Source of the DNA: Photobacterium chitinilyticum
GTDB lineage: Bacteria > Pseudomonadota > Gammaproteobacteria > Enterobacterales > Vibrionaceae
DNA: 64,000 nt
Direction: 5' to 3'
Assembly (NCBI RefSeq): GCF_004104355.1
Contig: NZ_RJLM01000015.1
Coordinates: 24,092 to 88,091 of the forward strand
The translations under genes and the position numbers were made by a program. This document shows, piece by piece, positions 17,276 to 26,804 of this stretch. A model generated the notes under the pieces. That model saw nothing but the letters and a program-made list of their open reading frames with translations, was not told the DNA's origin and searched no databases. Each line of letters starts with the position of its first letter. Position 1 is the first letter of the stretch.

Positions 17276-17656
17276 TTATTTTAATTTTTCCAAATCGGCC
17301 TCGATCTCGGCAATTTTATGGGTAACGACCTGCTCAAGGTGTCGTAAATCTTTCAGTATTTTCTTCTTAACATCAACGTCCGTATGCTTTTTATTGGTTA
17401 GCTGATCAAGCTCATCAATCACAAAGGTCAGGTTACGGTTGATTTCAGTGATTTCTTTATATTCACGGTTGCCGCTGTTAACGACGACTGATTTCCGCTG
17501 GCGCGGAAACTTGAATTTGACACTTTTGGCAAAGAGCTCGCCTTTTTGCTTGGCAAAATACACTTTCAGAATGTCGTTGGTTGCTTCCTGGCGCAGGCTG
17601 TAACGCTCGATGGTTTCCGGATTTTCAATACCGATACTGGTGAGGTTTGGGTACAT
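17276..17656 (-). CDS. yaeH: DUF3461 family protein YaeH
   Basis: A 126-residue protein closely matching E. coli YaeH ([25 protein letters not shown]..., [15 protein letters not shown], ending in [12 protein letters not shown]). Function is unknown; the C-terminal half is coiled coil. It lies downstream of glnD on the same strand, in the yaeH/dapD-glnD-map-rpsB neighbourhood known from enterics. Confidence 0.92.
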   Translation of the reverse strand: MYPNLTSIGIENPETIERYSLRQEATNDILKVYFAKQKGELFAKSVKFKFPRQRKSVVVNSGNREYKEITEINRNLTFVIDELDQLTNKKHTDVDVKKKILKDLRHLEQVVTHKIAEIEADLEKLK

Positions 17657-17825
17657 AGAGGGGCCTCATTCTTATGGACTGTTGTGTTAAAGAATGTAGC
17701 AATTACAGACGACAGCGTCCTGATGTAGCACTTAATGTGTGGGCGAGATCGAGATTCCCCCGAGCCAGTGGTAAGTGGCTAGGGGATCTTGATAGCTGGG
17801 GAAAGCTGGTGAGTGATTTGAATGA

Positions 17826-20447
17826 TTATTTAGCGGCGTTGAGCCGAGTAATCAGGGCATCTTTGAGTTGCAGCTGTTGCTCTTCACTGAGCTGGGCCCC
17901 GTCCTCGTTGACCAAGATAAAGAAGTCTTCAGCCCTTTCGCCAATCGTGGTGATTTTAGCTGCCTGCAAGATCACTTTTTGCCGGGCAAAAACCGAACCG
18001 ACACGAGCGAGCAGGCCCGGCATATCAAGGGCAATCAATTCCATCATGGTTTTCTTCCCCGTTTTGGTCGGTAGAAAATTAACTTTGGTTTTGACATGGA
18101 AATGAAGCAACTTACGTGGTGCGCGCTTTTTCTTGCGTTCTGACTTCATTTGGGTCAAGGCACTTACCAGCGCCCGGCGTACGGTATTATGACGGTTTTC
18201 ATTCAGTGCCTTGCCGGTCGGATCCAGTACTATAAAGGTATCGAGGGCATAGCCATCTTTGCTATTCATGATTTGGGCGTCGTGGACACTGAGGTTCTTT
18301 TTGTCCAGCTCCGAGACTACAAGCGCAAATAGCTTGGTCTTGTCCTTGCTATAAACAAAGACCTCGGTACCTCCGCGAGTCGCTTTCTTGCTCAGCAAGA
18401 TTAATGGCTTGTCAGGATCTTCATGGGTCAGGATTGCTTCGGCATGCCAGGCTATCTGCTTGTGGGTGTGGCGCAGGAAATAATCAGCCTTGAAGCGTTG
18501 CCACAAGACTTCGATTTCACGTGGGGCAAAACCCTGGCTACGCAGAAGCGCAGATGCCATTTGCTGGTTATGGCGGATCCGCTCACGGACATCCGGCGGA
18601 TTTTCCAGCCCGCGGCGAAGGGCTTTTTGCGTCGAGTAATAGAGCTCGGCCAGCAGGGTACGCTTCCAGCTATTCCATAGCTCCTGGTTGGTTGCACAGA
18701 TATCGGCAACGGTGAGGCAGATCAGATAATCAAGTCGCTCCTCGTCCCGCACCTGCATGGCAAAATCAGTGACAACTTCAGGATCGTATATATCACGGCG
18801 CTGGGCTGTGACTGACATCAGCAGATGCTTGTTGACCAGCCATTTGACCAAATTGGCTTCGGGACGGGAGAGACCATGCTGGATACAGAAATCATAGGCT
18901 TCAATACCGCCGAGCTCGGAGTGGTCGCCACCGCGTCCCTTGGCGATATCATGGAAGATCGCAGCCAGAAGCAGGATCTCTTTTTTGGCGATCCTCGGAT
19001 ACACCTCGCAGCAGATCGGATGGCGTTGACGGTTGTCCGGATCGCTAAACTTGTTGAGGTTTTTGAGCAACCGGACACTGTGTTCATCAACGGTATAAAC
19101 GTGGAACAGGTCGAACTGCATCTGGCCTACGATCTGGCTCCATTGGGGAAGGTAAGCAGATAACACACCGTGTCGGTGCATCAGGCGAAATGCCCTTTGC
19201 AGGGCGTTGGGCTCGCGAACCAGCTCCATGAATTTTTCCCGTGCTTCGGGGATATCGACCAAAAAACGGTTCAGGCGTCGTCGGGCCGTTCGAAGCTGGC
19301 GCAAAGTCGGGGCTGCAATTCCTTCAATCTCGGCGTTTCGTGCAACATGCAGGCACATATCGAGAATAGTTTCAGGCCGAGCCTGAAACAAGGCGGGCTT
19401 GGTCGCTTCGATGAGGTGGCCTCGAAGCTGAAAGTCGTCATCTAAGGGGATTGCATCTGTGATCTGTCCTTTGTTAATAATGGCCTGATCAAATAGTTGC
19501 AATAACATTTTGTTGAGTTCCAATACTCGGCGCAGGGTCCGGTAGAACTCCTTCATCATCATCTCTACCGGACGGTTCCCCTCGCCGGTATAGCCTAGCT
19601 TTTCGGCAACCGAGGCCTGATGCTCGAAGGTCAGGCGATTATCGTAACGTCGGAGCTCGCTGTGCAGGGCAAAGCGAATACGCCACAGTGAGTCTTGGCA
19701 TTCGACCAGCTCACGGTATTCGGCATCGGTCAAAAAGCCAAAACGACTCATTTCCAGCAGGCTGGTGGCCCCAAAATGACGCCGGGCAACCCAGCTCAGA
19801 GTATGGATGTCGCGCAGTCCGCCGGGGCTGGATTTGATATCCGGTTCGAGGTTATAGGTGGTGTCGTGGTAGCGGGCATGGCGAACCTTTTGTTCTTCCA
19901 GCTTCGCCTGGTAAAACGCTTCACTTGGCCAAAACTTGCCGGAATTAATTTTTTCTTCCAGGTACTGAAAAGTATCAGGATTGCCACACAGCAGGCGTGA
20001 TTCCTGTAAGTTGGTAGCGACTGTCAAGTCTTCAAGACCGATTTCAAAACAGTCGTCAATGGTACGAACGCTATGGCCCACCTCCAGCTTGAGATCCCAC
20101 AGGAAAGTAAGGAATTCGCTGACCGTCCTGCCTGTCGACTCGTCCAGCCGATGCTCGCTGAGTAGCAAAATATCGACATCGGAAAGCGGATGGAGCTCGC
20201 CCCGGCCATATCCGCCTACGGCAATCAGTGCTAGCTCGCGGTGTTTATCGAGGCTGTAATGCAGCCATAATCGCTGTAACAGACTATCGATAAAACCAGC
20301 ACGGGATTCTACCAGTTCGGTGATTGGCGTGTGATTGGCGAACAGCTGTTTCTGCTGTGTAGTAAATTGCTCAAGCTCACTGCGCAAGGCTTCTTGTGAG
20401 AGGGGCTCAGGGGGGATTTGTTCAGAGGCTGAGGAAGTATCTATCAT
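17826..20447 (-). CDS. glnD: bifunctional uridylyltransferase/uridylyl-removing enzyme GlnD
   Basis: An 873-residue nitrogen sensor that uridylylates PII proteins when glutamine is low and removes UMP when it is high. Domains in order: nucleotidyltransferase (GGYGRGELHPLSDVDILLL), a linker domain, an HD hydrolase (FHDIAKGRGGDHSELG), and two C-terminal ACT domains for glutamine sensing. The ATG at 20447 is chosen; the only upstream in-frame start is a TTG inside the terminator of map, giving 19 extra residues with no family match. It lies downstream of map. Confidence 0.95.
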   Translation of the reverse strand: MIDTSSASEQIPPEPLSQEALRSELEQFTTQQKQLFANHTPITELVESRAGFIDSLLQRLWLHYSLDKHRELALIAVGGYGRGELHPLSDVDILLLSEHRLDESTGRTVSEFLTFLWDLKLEVGHSVRTIDDCFEIGLEDLTVATNLQESRLLCGNPDTFQYLEEKINSGKFWPSEAFYQAKLEEQKVRHARYHDTTYNLEPDIKSSPGGLRDIHTLSWVARRHFGATSLLEMSRFGFLTDAEYRELVECQDSLWRIRFALHSELRRYDNRLTFEHQASVAEKLGYTGEGNRPVEMMMKEFYRTLRRVLELNKMLLQLFDQAIINKGQITDAIPLDDDFQLRGHLIEATKPALFQARPETILDMCLHVARNAEIEGIAAPTLRQLRTARRRLNRFLVDIPEAREKFMELVREPNALQRAFRLMHRHGVLSAYLPQWSQIVGQMQFDLFHVYTVDEHSVRLLKNLNKFSDPDNRQRHPICCEVYPRIAKKEILLLAAIFHDIAKGRGGDHSELGGIEAYDFCIQHGLSRPEANLVKWLVNKHLLMSVTAQRRDIYDPEVVTDFAMQVRDEERLDYLICLTVADICATNQELWNSWKRTLLAELYYSTQKALRRGLENPPDVRERIRHNQQMASALLRSQGFAPREIEVLWQRFKADYFLRHTHKQIAWHAEAILTHEDPDKPLILLSKKATRGGTEVFVYSKDKTKLFALVVSELDKKNLSVHDAQIMNSKDGYALDTFIVLDPTGKALNENRHNTVRRALVSALTQMKSERKKKRAPRKLLHFHVKTKVNFLPTKTGKKTMMELIALDMPGLLARVGSVFARQKVILQAAKITTIGERAEDFFILVNEDGAQLSEEQQLQLKDALITRLNAAK

Positions 20448-20503
20448 CGCAGTCCGTGCTATGTTATGAGTCGTATTTCTACTACTATAACCGCAACGGA
20501 ACA

Positions 20504-20529
20504 AAAAACCGACCTGATGGCCGGTTTTT
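20504..20529 (-). terminator. terminator between map and glnD
   Basis: AAAAACCG-a-CC / GG-c-CGGTTTTT stem with a TGAT loop; on the minus strand it ends in a T-run, so it would terminate map transcripts ahead of glnD. Confidence 0.8.
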
Positions 20530-20544
20530 CAAGGTTATCTGATG

Positions 20545-21372
20545 TTAGTTGTGCATATGGCGAGGAATACTCTCTTCCTTGCGCAGGGTCAGCACTTCGC
20601 AGCCAGTATCGGTGACCAGTAGGGTGTGCTCCCATTGGGCCGATTTCTTGCCGTCTACCGTGTAAACTGTCCAGCCATCGTTATCATCGACATCACAGCC
20701 AAACTTGCCGGCATTGATCATTGGTTCGATAGTGAAGCACATACCCGCCTTCAGGACAGTTCGGTCGTTGTTTTTGTAGTGAACGACCTGCGGTTCCTCG
20801 TGGAACTCGTTACCAATACCGTGACCGCAGAAATCTTTCACTATCGAGAAGCGGCTGTTGCCGTTTTTGATGAATTTCTGGATAGTTGTACCGATTTCGC
20901 CCAATTTGGCACCAGGTTTTACCTTTTTCATTGCATGATAAAGGCTCTCTTGCGCGACGCGGCATAGACGCTTGTCTTCCAGCGATACCTCGCCGATTTC
21001 GAACATCTTGGAGGTGTCACCGTGGTAGCCGTCTTTGATGACAGTGATATCAATATTGATGATATCTCCGTCTTTCAGAATTGCTGGCTTATTGTACTTA
21101 CCGTTAACGGCCTCGTCCTGCTCGGCAGGGATACCATGGCAGATTACATGGTTGATAGATGTACAGATTGATTTTGGGAAACCATGATAATTGAGCGGTG
21201 CGGGAACGGCACCTTGCTCGTTGGTAATATACTCATGACAGAGACGATCCAGCTCTTCGGTCGTCACACCGGCTTTTACGTGCTGTTCGATCATTTCCAG
21301 CACATCGGCAGCCAAACGGCCAGCAATGCGCATTTTTTCAATTTCATCAGCCGTTTTTATCTTGATGCTCAT
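20545..21372 (-). CDS. map: type I methionine aminopeptidase
   Basis: A 275-residue metalloprotease that removes the initiator methionine from nascent proteins. All five metal ligands are recognisable: two Asp in INIDITVIKDGYHGDTSKMF, His in GHGIGNEFHEEP, Glu in TIEPMI and Glu in QWEHTLLVT. It is slightly longer than the 264-residue E. coli enzyme. It diverges from rpsB, as in most gammaproteobacteria. Confidence 0.96.
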   Translation of the reverse strand: MSIKIKTADEIEKMRIAGRLAADVLEMIEQHVKAGVTTEELDRLCHEYITNEQGAVPAPLNYHGFPKSICTSINHVICHGIPAEQDEAVNGKYNKPAILKDGDIINIDITVIKDGYHGDTSKMFEIGEVSLEDKRLCRVAQESLYHAMKKVKPGAKLGEIGTTIQKFIKNGNSRFSIVKDFCGHGIGNEFHEEPQVVHYKNNDRTVLKAGMCFTIEPMINAGKFGCDVDDNDGWTVYTVDGKKSAQWEHTLLVTDTGCEVLTLRKEESIPRHMHN

Positions 21373-21490
21373 CCAATCTTCTCTACGTTGACTGTTTTCT
21401 ATTGGTTATATGTTAACAGTGAGGACGCTGGATGGAAACCAAGTTTGGCAGCCTCAACTATAATTAGGCTAGATTTTGGTTGGTAAAATA

Positions 21491-21506
21491 TGGTATAAAG
21501 CGCGCC
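21491..21506 (+). promoter_or_regulatory. rpsB-tsf promoter, extended -10
   Basis: TGGTATAAA provides an extended -10 (TGN plus TATAAA at 21494-21499), followed by the GC-rich discriminator GCGCGCC, the hallmark of stringently controlled ribosomal promoters. No good -35 is seen at 17 bp. The rpsB promoter of E. coli is likewise an extended -10 type. Confidence 0.65.
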
Positions 21507-21559
21507 GTAATTAGCTAACTTGTGTTTCGACCCTGCTGGTTTAAATTACACATACTTTA

Positions 21560-21696
21560 TATTAATCACTCACACATATCGGCACGTTCTCCGGGGTGCT
21601 CATCAGTCTTTCGCGAGGCTGCAGGTTTGCAGTAATGCAAATCATGGGTCGGTAGAATGGGATATGTGGACGCCTAACCCCATAGAGGAATATTCA
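21560..21696 (+). promoter_or_regulatory. rpsB leader RNA (S2 autoregulation element)
   Basis: A ~190-base untranslated leader precedes rpsB. Its 3' part, GAATGGGATATGTGGACGCC followed by TAACCCCA (21656-21683), keeps the conserved GGGAUA-GUGGA-UAACCCCA core of the gammaproteobacterial rpsB leader, at which S2 represses its own operon. GGGG/CCCC pairing upstream (TCCGGGGTGCT region) completes the fold. The upstream limit is approximate. Confidence 0.75.
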
Positions 21697-22428
21697 ATGG
21701 CAACTGTATCAATGCGCGACATGCTTAAGGCTGGTGTTCACTTCGGTCACCAAACTCGTTACTGGAACCCAAAAATGAAGCCATTCATTTTTGGTGCTCG
21801 TAACAAGGTACATATCATCAACCTTGAGAAAACTGTACCAATGTTCAACGACGCTCTTGCTGAAATCAACAAGATTTCTGCTCGCAAGGGTAAAGTTCTT
21901 TTTGTTGGTACTAAGCGTGCAGCCAGCGAATCAATTAAAGAAGCTGCGATTAACTGTGATCAGTTCTACGTGAACAACCGCTGGTTGGGCGGCATGTTGA
22001 CTAACTGGAAAACTGTTCGCCAGTCAATCAAGCGTCTAAAAGACCTAGAAGTTCAGTCTACTGACGGTACTTTCGACAAGCTAACCAAGAAAGAAGCGCT
22101 AATGCGTACTCGTGAAATGGAGAAGCTTGAGAAGTCACTTGGCGGTATCAAGAACATGGGTGGCCTTCCAGACGCAATGTTCGTAATCGATGCTGATCAC
22201 GAGCACATTGCTATTAAAGAAGCTAACAACCTGGGTATCCCAGTATTTGCAGTAGTAGATACTAACTCTAACCCAGACGGCGTTGATTTCATTGTTCCTG
22301 GTAACGATGATGCAATCCGTTCTATTCAGCTTTACACTGGTGCTGTAGCACAAACTGTAACTGAAGCACGTAACCAAGACATCGTTGTTCAAGCTGAGCA
22401 AGATGGTTTCGTAGCTGAAGCTGAATAA
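21697..22428 (+). CDS. rpsB: 30S ribosomal protein S2
   Basis: A 243-residue small-subunit protein S2. Signatures [22 protein letters not shown] and the second S2 motif in [36 protein letters not shown] are intact. ATG 21697 has AGAGGA eight bases upstream. Codon use is strongly biased, as for highly expressed genes. It forms an operon with tsf and is headed by the S2-responsive leader. Confidence 0.98.
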   Translation: MATVSMRDMLKAGVHFGHQTRYWNPKMKPFIFGARNKVHIINLEKTVPMFNDALAEINKISARKGKVLFVGTKRAASESIKEAAINCDQFYVNNRWLGGMLTNWKTVRQSIKRLKDLEVQSTDGTFDKLTKKEALMRTREMEKLEKSLGGIKNMGGLPDAMFVIDADHEHIAIKEANNLGIPVFAVVDTNSNPDGVDFIVPGNDDAIRSIQLYTGAVAQTVTEARNQDIVVQAEQDGFVAEAE

Positions 22429-22483
22429 TAGCCAGCTCCTTTAGAGCATCTTAAGTTACCTTGTGTAAGCTAAGTATGGTTAC

Positions 22484-22512
22484 CAGGGGCCTATATCGGC
22501 CCCTGATTTTTA
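22484..22512 (+). terminator. attenuator in the rpsB-tsf gap
   Basis: CAGGGGCC / GGCCCCTG stem with a 6-base loop followed by ATTTTTAT. Placed 30 bases before tsf, it probably acts as a partial terminator that sets the S2:EF-Ts ratio. Confidence 0.75.
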
Positions 22513-22542
22513 TACCAAGTATTCAAAACTGAGGATATAACA

Positions 22543-23388
22543 ATGGCAACAGTTACAGCTGCCCTAGTTAAAGAACTGCGTGAGCGTACTGCCGCAGGCA
22601 TGATGGAATGTAAAAAAGCGCTTGTTGAAGCGAACGCTGACATTGAGCTAGCGATCGAAAACATGCGTAAGAGTGGCGCTGCTAAGGCTGCTAAAAAAGC
22701 AGGTAACGTTGCTGCTGAAGGCACGATCCTAATCAAAGATGCAGACGGTGTTGCTGCTCTTCTTGAAGTTAACTGCCAAACTGACTTCGTAGCAAAAGAT
22801 GCGGGCTTCCTAGCATTTGCTAACCAAGTTCTTGACGCTGCACTTGCAGAGCGTCTAGATATTGCTGCTCTTCAAGCTAAGTTTGAAGAGACTCGTATCG
22901 CTCTAGTTGCTAAAATCGGTGAGAACATCAGCATCCGTCGTGTTGAGTTCATCGAAGGCGCTAAAGTTGGTTCTTACCGTCACGGCGACCGTATCGGTGT
23001 TGTTGTTGCTGGTGAAGCAGACGAAGAAACTATTAAGCACGTTGCAATGCACGTTGCAGCGTCTAAGCCTGAGTTCGTTAACCCAGAAGACGTACCAGCA
23101 GACGTAGTTGAGAAAGAAAAAGCAATTCAAGTTGCTATCGCTGTTGAATCTGGCAAGCCACAAGAGATTGCAGAGAAAATGGTTGTTGGTCGCATGAAGA
23201 AGTTCACTGGCGAAGTTTCTCTAACTGGCCAGGCGTTCATCATGGACCCTTCTCAAACTGTTGGCGCAATGCTTAAAGCTAAAGGCGCAACAGTAACTAA
23301 CTTCATTCGCCTAGAAGTGGGTGAAGGTATCGAGAAAGCTCAAGAAATGAGCTTCGCTGAAGAAGTTGCAGCTGTTCAGAAGGGTTAA
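22543..23388 (+). CDS. tsf: elongation factor Ts
   Basis: A 281-residue nucleotide exchange factor for EF-Tu. It has the N-terminal TDVGM-like motif variant [16 protein letters not shown], the core motif [11 protein letters not shown] and a C-terminal coiled region. Length equals the E. coli ~283. Highly biased codon use. It is the second gene of the rpsB operon. Confidence 0.98.
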   Translation: MATVTAALVKELRERTAAGMMECKKALVEANADIELAIENMRKSGAAKAAKKAGNVAAEGTILIKDADGVAALLEVNCQTDFVAKDAGFLAFANQVLDAALAERLDIAALQAKFEETRIALVAKIGENISIRRVEFIEGAKVGSYRHGDRIGVVVAGEADEETIKHVAMHVAASKPEFVNPEDVPADVVEKEKAIQVAIAVESGKPQEIAEKMVVGRMKKFTGEVSLTGQAFIMDPSQTVGAMLKAKGATVTNFIRLEVGEGIEKAQEMSFAEEVAAVQKG

Positions 23389-23408
23389 TCCTTCTTGAAA
23401 CGAACTCC

Positions 23409-23438
23409 AAAGACCGTAGCCAAGGCTGCGGTCTTTTT
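23409..23438 (+). terminator. terminator after tsf
   Basis: A 13-bp stem (AAAGACCGTAGCC with GGCTGCGGTCTTT, one T-G pair), a 2-base apparent loop that will open further, and a T-run. Confidence 0.88.
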
Positions 23439-23480
23439 ACAACTCCATATCTCTATTTGTAAGCCTGGAAGGTAAACCTA

Positions 23481-24224
23481 ATGACCACAAATCCTAAACC
23501 GACCTATCAACGAATTTTGCTGAAACTCAGTGGTGAAGCACTGCAGGGCGACGAAGGTTTTGGTATTGATGCGCAAGTTCTTGACCGTATGGCTCAGGAA
23601 ATCAAAGAACTTATTGAGCTAGGTGTGCAAGTTGGCCTGGTTATCGGTGGTGGTAACCTATTCCGTGGTGCTGGCCTTGCAGAAGCAGGTATGAACCGAG
23701 TTGTGGGCGATCACATGGGTATGCTAGCAACTGTGATGAATGGCCTGGCGATGCGTGATGCGTTGCACCGTGCCTATGTGAACGCTCGAGTGATGTCTGC
23801 AATTCCGCTAAACGGCGTGTGTGACAACTACAACTGGGCTGATGCGATCAGCCAGCTACGCCAGGGCCGCGTAGTCATTTTCTCCGCTGGTACGGGTAAC
23901 CCGTTCTTTACTACTGATTCTGCAGCTTGCCTTCGCGGTATCGAAATCGAAGCTGACGTGGTACTGAAAGCGACAAAAGTTGACGGTGTATTCACAGATG
24001 ATCCAGTTAAAAACCCAGAAGCTGTTCTTTATGATAAGCTTGGTTACAATGACGTTCTTGATAAAGAACTGAAAGTGATGGACTTAGCGGCATTTACACT
24101 TGCTCGTGACCACGGCATGCCAATTCGTGTCTTTAACATGAATAAGCCAGGCTCACTGCGCCGTGTGGTAATGGGTGAGCAAGAAGGCACCTTGATCTCG
24201 AACGGCCAAGCTTCTATCAAGTAA
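23481..24224 (+). CDS. pyrH: UMP kinase
   Basis: A 247-residue amino-acid-kinase-family UMP kinase that phosphorylates UMP to UDP. It carries [36 protein letters not shown] and [13 protein letters not shown]. It sits in the usual tsf-pyrH-frr order. A hairpin without T-run (24246-24265) separates it from frr. Confidence 0.97.
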   Translation: MTTNPKPTYQRILLKLSGEALQGDEGFGIDAQVLDRMAQEIKELIELGVQVGLVIGGGNLFRGAGLAEAGMNRVVGDHMGMLATVMNGLAMRDALHRAYVNARVMSAIPLNGVCDNYNWADAISQLRQGRVVIFSAGTGNPFFTTDSAACLRGIEIEADVVLKATKVDGVFTDDPVKNPEAVLYDKLGYNDVLDKELKVMDLAAFTLARDHGMPIRVFNMNKPGSLRRVVMGEQEGTLISNGQASIK

Positions 24225-24294
24225 GTTCTGTCGACTCATTCCGAACGGGAGCGTAGGCGCTCCCGCGATTACCGAATCATTAAGGGTATTAATC

Positions 24295-24852
24295 GTGATT
24301 GATGCAATTAAACAAGATGCGCAAGAGCGCATGGGCAAAAGCGTTGAAGCGCTGAAAAACCAATTGGCTAAAGTACGTACGGGTCGTGCTCATCCGAGCT
24401 TGCTTGATACTATCTACGTAGAGTATTACGGTGCCAACACGCCGCTTAAGCAGCTGGCAAACGTTGTTGCTGAAGACTCACGTACACTGGCAATCACAGT
24501 GTTTGATAAAGAGCTGACGCAGAAAGTCGAAAAAGCGATCATGATGTCTGACTTGGGCCTAAACCCAATGTCTGCGGGTACGGTTATCCGTGTTCCATTG
24601 CCGCCGCTGACGGAAGAGCGTCGTCGCGATCTGGTTAAGATTGTTCGTGCAGAAGCTGAGCAGGGCCGCGTTGCTATCCGTAACATTCGTCGTGATGCGA
24701 ACGCTGATGTTAAAGCGTTGCTGAAAGAGAAAGAAATTTCAGAAGATGACGATCGTCGCGCGCAAGATGAAATTCAAAAGCTTACAGATGCAGCGGTTAA
24801 AAATATTGATGCTGTTCTTGAAGTGAAAGAAAAAGAGCTAATGGAAGTATAA
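24295..24852 (+). CDS. frr: ribosome recycling factor
   Basis: A 185-residue RRF that splits post-termination ribosomes with EF-G. Family motifs [31 protein letters not shown] and [11 protein letters not shown] are intact. The start is GTG at 24295 within a TTAATCGTG context; GGGTATTAAT is the only upstream purine-rich stretch, so initiation may be weak. It is followed by a strong terminator directly ahead of uppS. Confidence 0.97.
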   Translation: MIDAIKQDAQERMGKSVEALKNQLAKVRTGRAHPSLLDTIYVEYYGANTPLKQLANVVAEDSRTLAITVFDKELTQKVEKAIMMSDLGLNPMSAGTVIRVPLPPLTEERRRDLVKIVRAEAEQGRVAIRNIRRDANADVKALLKEKEISEDDDRRAQDEIQKLTDAAVKNIDAVLEVKEKELMEV

Positions 24853-24889
24853 GGCGCTAAGTGCCTATATTAGCTTTACCAGGTTTGAG

Positions 24890-24921
24890 GCGCTGTGCGT
24901 GCAGCACGGCGCTTTTTTTTT
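24890..24921 (+). terminator. strong terminator between frr and uppS
   Basis: Nine-pair stem GCGCTGTGC / GCACGGCGC (one T-G pair), 5-base loop, then nine consecutive T. The uppS ribosome-binding site begins two bases after the T-run. Confidence 0.9.
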
Positions 24922-24932
24922 GAGGGAGATGT

Positions 24933-25697
24933 ATGGCAGAGCATACAATCGAAACTGCACTTTCTGCTGATAGTTTGCCTAAGCATATTGCTGTCATCAT
25001 GGATGGCAATGGTCGCTGGGCTAAAGCAAAGGGCAAAGCTCGAGTGTTTGGCCATAAGGCTGGCGTAGAAGCCGTACGTAAGACTGTCTCGACGGCAAGT
25101 CGCCTCGGTATTCAGGTGGTGACACTTTTCGCCTTCAGTAGCGAAAACTGGCGTCGCCCGGAAGATGAGGTGTCATTGTTGATGGAGCTCTTCATGACGG
25201 TGTTAGGTCGCGAAGTGAAACGTCTGCACAAGAACAATATACGGTTACGGATCATTGGCGATACTACCCGTTTCAGCCAACGGTTGCAGAAGAAAATAAC
25301 TGAAGCTGAGTCGCTGACTGCCAGTAATACCGGTATGGTGCTGAATATCGCAGCTAACTATGGTGGCCAGTGGGATATTTTGCAGGCGACTAAGCGCCTG
25401 GCCCATCAAGTTGCCGAGCAGGGGCTGACGGCCGAGGATATTACCGAAGATATGCTGGCGCAAGGTTTGTCGACGTCAGGTTTACCTGAAGTAGACCTGC
25501 TGATCCGTACCAGTGGCGAATGCCGCATCAGTAACTTCATGTTATGGCAGATGGCGTATGCCGAGCTGTACTTTACCGAGCAGCACTGGCCTGATTTTGA
25601 CGAGCAAAGCCTGGCGAATGCCGTTGCATGGTATGTCAACCGTGAGCGCCGCTTTGGATGCACTGGCGAGCAGGTGCAGGCTTTATTACAACAATAG
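24933..25697 (+). CDS. uppS: undecaprenyl diphosphate synthase
   Basis: A 254-residue cis-prenyltransferase making the C55 lipid carrier for peptidoglycan and O-antigen. The catalytic Asp is at residue 24 in [26 protein letters not shown] and [18 protein letters not shown] follow (usually EQRISNF, here ECRISNF). GAGGGAG lies just upstream of the ATG. It starts an envelope-lipid gene series (uppS-cdsA-dxr-rseP-bamA). Confidence 0.97.
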   Translation: MAEHTIETALSADSLPKHIAVIMDGNGRWAKAKGKARVFGHKAGVEAVRKTVSTASRLGIQVVTLFAFSSENWRRPEDEVSLLMELFMTVLGREVKRLHKNNIRLRIIGDTTRFSQRLQKKITEAESLTASNTGMVLNIAANYGGQWDILQATKRLAHQVAEQGLTAEDITEDMLAQGLSTSGLPEVDLLIRTSGECRISNFMLWQMAYAELYFTEQHWPDFDEQSLANAVAWYVNRERRFGCTGEQVQALLQQ

Positions 25698-25770
25698 TAG
25701 CAATAGACAGACAGCAACATAGAAATGCTAAGTCGTTACTAACATATAATGAAAAACGAGAGGACGCAGC

Positions 25771-26619
25771 TTGCTTAAGCAACGTATTATTACCGCACTA
25801 ATCCTCGCGCCGTTAGTAATAGCAGGGATCTTTTTTTTACCTTTCCCTGCTTTTGTTTTCGCTGTAGCCGCGATTACCATGGTCGGTTTTTGGGAATGGA
25901 CACAATTTGTTGATACGAAGTCGCGCTTAGGCGCGATGTTGGTACCCGCTATTGCTTTGGGGGCATCAATTATCATTATGCCGACGGATGTGGCAACCTT
26001 GTCCGTTCTGGCTCCGTCGCATCAGTATATGTTGCTGGTTGGCGGGATCTGGTGGCTGGTCGCTTCTATGTTAGCAGTGACTTACCCTTCTAGTTCAGCG
26101 CTCTGGTCCAAATCCACATCTTTGAAATATCTTTTTGGCCTACTGACCCTGATCCCCTTCTTCTGGAGTATCTTGATGCTCCGCGCCGTCAATTATACCG
26201 AATCGCCTTATCATGGTGCCCAGCTGGTGATGCTGGTTTGCTTCTTGGTATGGTCGGCTGATACGGGCGCTTATTTCTCAGGCAAACGCTTCGGCAAGCA
26301 TAAGATGGCACCGGCCGTGAGTCCGAACAAGACGATCGAAGGCCTTGTCGGTGGTGCTGTGCTGGCTGTATTAGTTACCTGGGGGGGCGCAGCCCTGATG
26401 GACATTCCTTTTGTCAGCCTGGGTAGCTTGTTGGTGATTGCAATAGTTACGGTGGTTGCTTCTGTACTTGGTGACTTGGTTGAGAGTATGTTCAAGCGCG
26501 CCTCTGGCATTAAAGACAGCGGTAGTATCCTCCCCGGACACGGCGGGATTCTTGACCGTATTGACAGCTTGACGGCCGCCCTTCCTGTTTTTGCTTTGCT
26601 CTACCTCTGGCTAGTATGA
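25771..26619 (+). CDS. cdsA: phosphatidate cytidylyltransferase CdsA
   Basis: A 282-residue polytopic inner-membrane enzyme converting phosphatidic acid and CTP to CDP-diacylglycerol. The C-terminal signature SMFKRASGIKDSGSILPGHG, followed by GILDRIDS, is complete. It starts at TTG 25771 with GAGAGGA upstream; no better start is available. Confidence 0.96.
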   Translation: MLKQRIITALILAPLVIAGIFFLPFPAFVFAVAAITMVGFWEWTQFVDTKSRLGAMLVPAIALGASIIIMPTDVATLSVLAPSHQYMLLVGGIWWLVASMLAVTYPSSSALWSKSTSLKYLFGLLTLIPFFWSILMLRAVNYTESPYHGAQLVMLVCFLVWSADTGAYFSGKRFGKHKMAPAVSPNKTIEGLVGGAVLAVLVTWGGAALMDIPFVSLGSLLVIAIVTVVASVLGDLVESMFKRASGIKDSGSILPGHGGILDRIDSLTAALPVFALLYLWLV

Positions 26620-26804
26620 TATAGCCAGTTTTTGCTGTGTGATGTCAGCCATAATGAAAGAGTGCTTACTCATCGTATGAGCCGCTTGGCAATGGTTAAC
26701 AAACGAGCAAACTTGTCCAACAGGGCAAATAAGATCTTAGCGGATCCCTGTTTTACTGAGCTGCCAATTATGGGCGGCTCTTCACGGCTGAAGAAAGTGA
26801 TTTT

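Noticed and set aside
17674-18105. 143-residue plus-strand frame overlapping the 3' end of glnD
   Set aside because: Most of it is antisense to the GlnD ACT domains; no recognisable protein features.
24246-24265. Terminator between pyrH and frr
   Set aside because: CGGGAGCG / CGCTCCCG forms a good stem but has no T-run; likely just an intercistronic hairpin.
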